From Micromonospora sp. WMMD1128 (lineage in GTDB: Bacteria; Actinomycetota; Actinomycetes; Mycobacteriales; Micromonosporaceae), in the NCBI RefSeq assembly GCF_027497235.1, contig NZ_CP114902.1, positions 992,001-1,056,000 on the forward strand: a stretch of DNA of 64,000 nt, in the 5' to 3' direction. Every line of letters begins with the position of its first letter. Position 1 is the stretch's first letter. Below the pieces are notes generated by a model, which saw nothing but the letters and a program-made list of their open reading frames with translations, searched no databases and was not told the DNA's origin. The translations under genes were made by a program, and so were the position numbers. Of this stretch, positions 63,984 through 64,000 are shown piece by piece.

Positions 63984-64000
63984 GTGAAGAGCACCGTCGA
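63984..64000 (+). CDS. tig: Trigger factor, first codons only
   Basis: GTG 63984 with AAGGAG about 8 bases upstream gives MKSTVE, the N-terminus shared by actinobacterial trigger factors, and the tRNA-Pro upstream agrees. Only five full codons plus two bases are in the window. Trigger factor is the ribosome-bound chaperone and prolyl isomerase, usually followed by clpP genes. Confidence 0.8.

Overview
The window is very GC-rich, has many GTG starts and 4-nt gene overlaps, and carries actinobacterial gene types (LigB-type ATP-dependent DNA ligase, Rv2466c-like thioredoxin-fold protein, DUF5130, Eis-like acetyltransferase, trehalose OtsA/OtsB). A tRNA-Pro lies just upstream of the trigger factor start, as in other actinomycetes. 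Together with five copies of a 56-bp GGGGCCCC/CTTAAC element, this points to Micromonosporaceae, most likely Micromonospora or a close relative. That assignment is inference; no rRNA is present.

Layout. 1-6.9 kb: the 5' part of an aminotransferase gene, cobD-cobQ (cobalamin), a rhodanese, a P-loop kinase and an M20 peptidase. 7-17.2 kb: ligB and SURF1 (convergent), a degenerate CobB/CbiA homologue, a class A penicillin-binding protein, then an overlapping cobC-cobT-cobA/cysG operon. 17.3-22.1 kb: an otsA/otsB operon in which OtsB is fused to a GH15 domain, and a PIN toxin/antitoxin pair. 22.3-25.8 kb: EttA-type ABC-F ATPase, thioesterase, an unknown gene and a YbjN protein. 25.8-31.3 kb: globin, MFS transporter, MscS channel, HNH protein, and a class F sortase next to a surface protein with a sorting-signal-like tail. 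31.3-42.4 kb: an AsnC/Lrp regulator divergent from an 11-gene operon covering almost the whole oxidative kynurenine/3-hydroxyanthranilate meta-cleavage route from tryptophan to pyruvate and acetyl-CoA. 42.5-55.1 kb: a secreted cutinase of the polyester-hydrolase type, amidase, small proteins, Uma2 nuclease, PepN, the Rv2466c-like protein, DUF1015, RpiB and an Eis-like acetyltransferase. 55.3-63.5 kb: an Hsp70-type ATPase fused through a membrane segment to a propeller-like ectodomain, divergent from a two-gene unit consisting of a trypco2-like protein and a 1504-residue trypsin-like protease/STAND-like NTPase with twenty exact-length 37-residue repeats. 63.5-64 kb: tRNA-Gly(TCC) on the minus strand, tRNA-Pro(TGG), and the start of tig.

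Most of the window is ordinary chromosomal metabolism. The best candidate for a little-described system is the trypco2 + protease-NTPase-repeat pair beside tRNA-Gly. Other points of note are the CobB homologue that has lost its expected active-site residues, the kynurenine operon with no recognisable formamidase, the fixed-length 56-bp elements that supply stop codons or lie inside a coding region, and the cutinase. No gene-free stretch exceeds about 300 bases. The longer gaps (1117-1387, 27679-27914, 49141-49386, 53000-53285, 58356-58636) hold only the repeats or promoter regions listed, or nothing I recognise.
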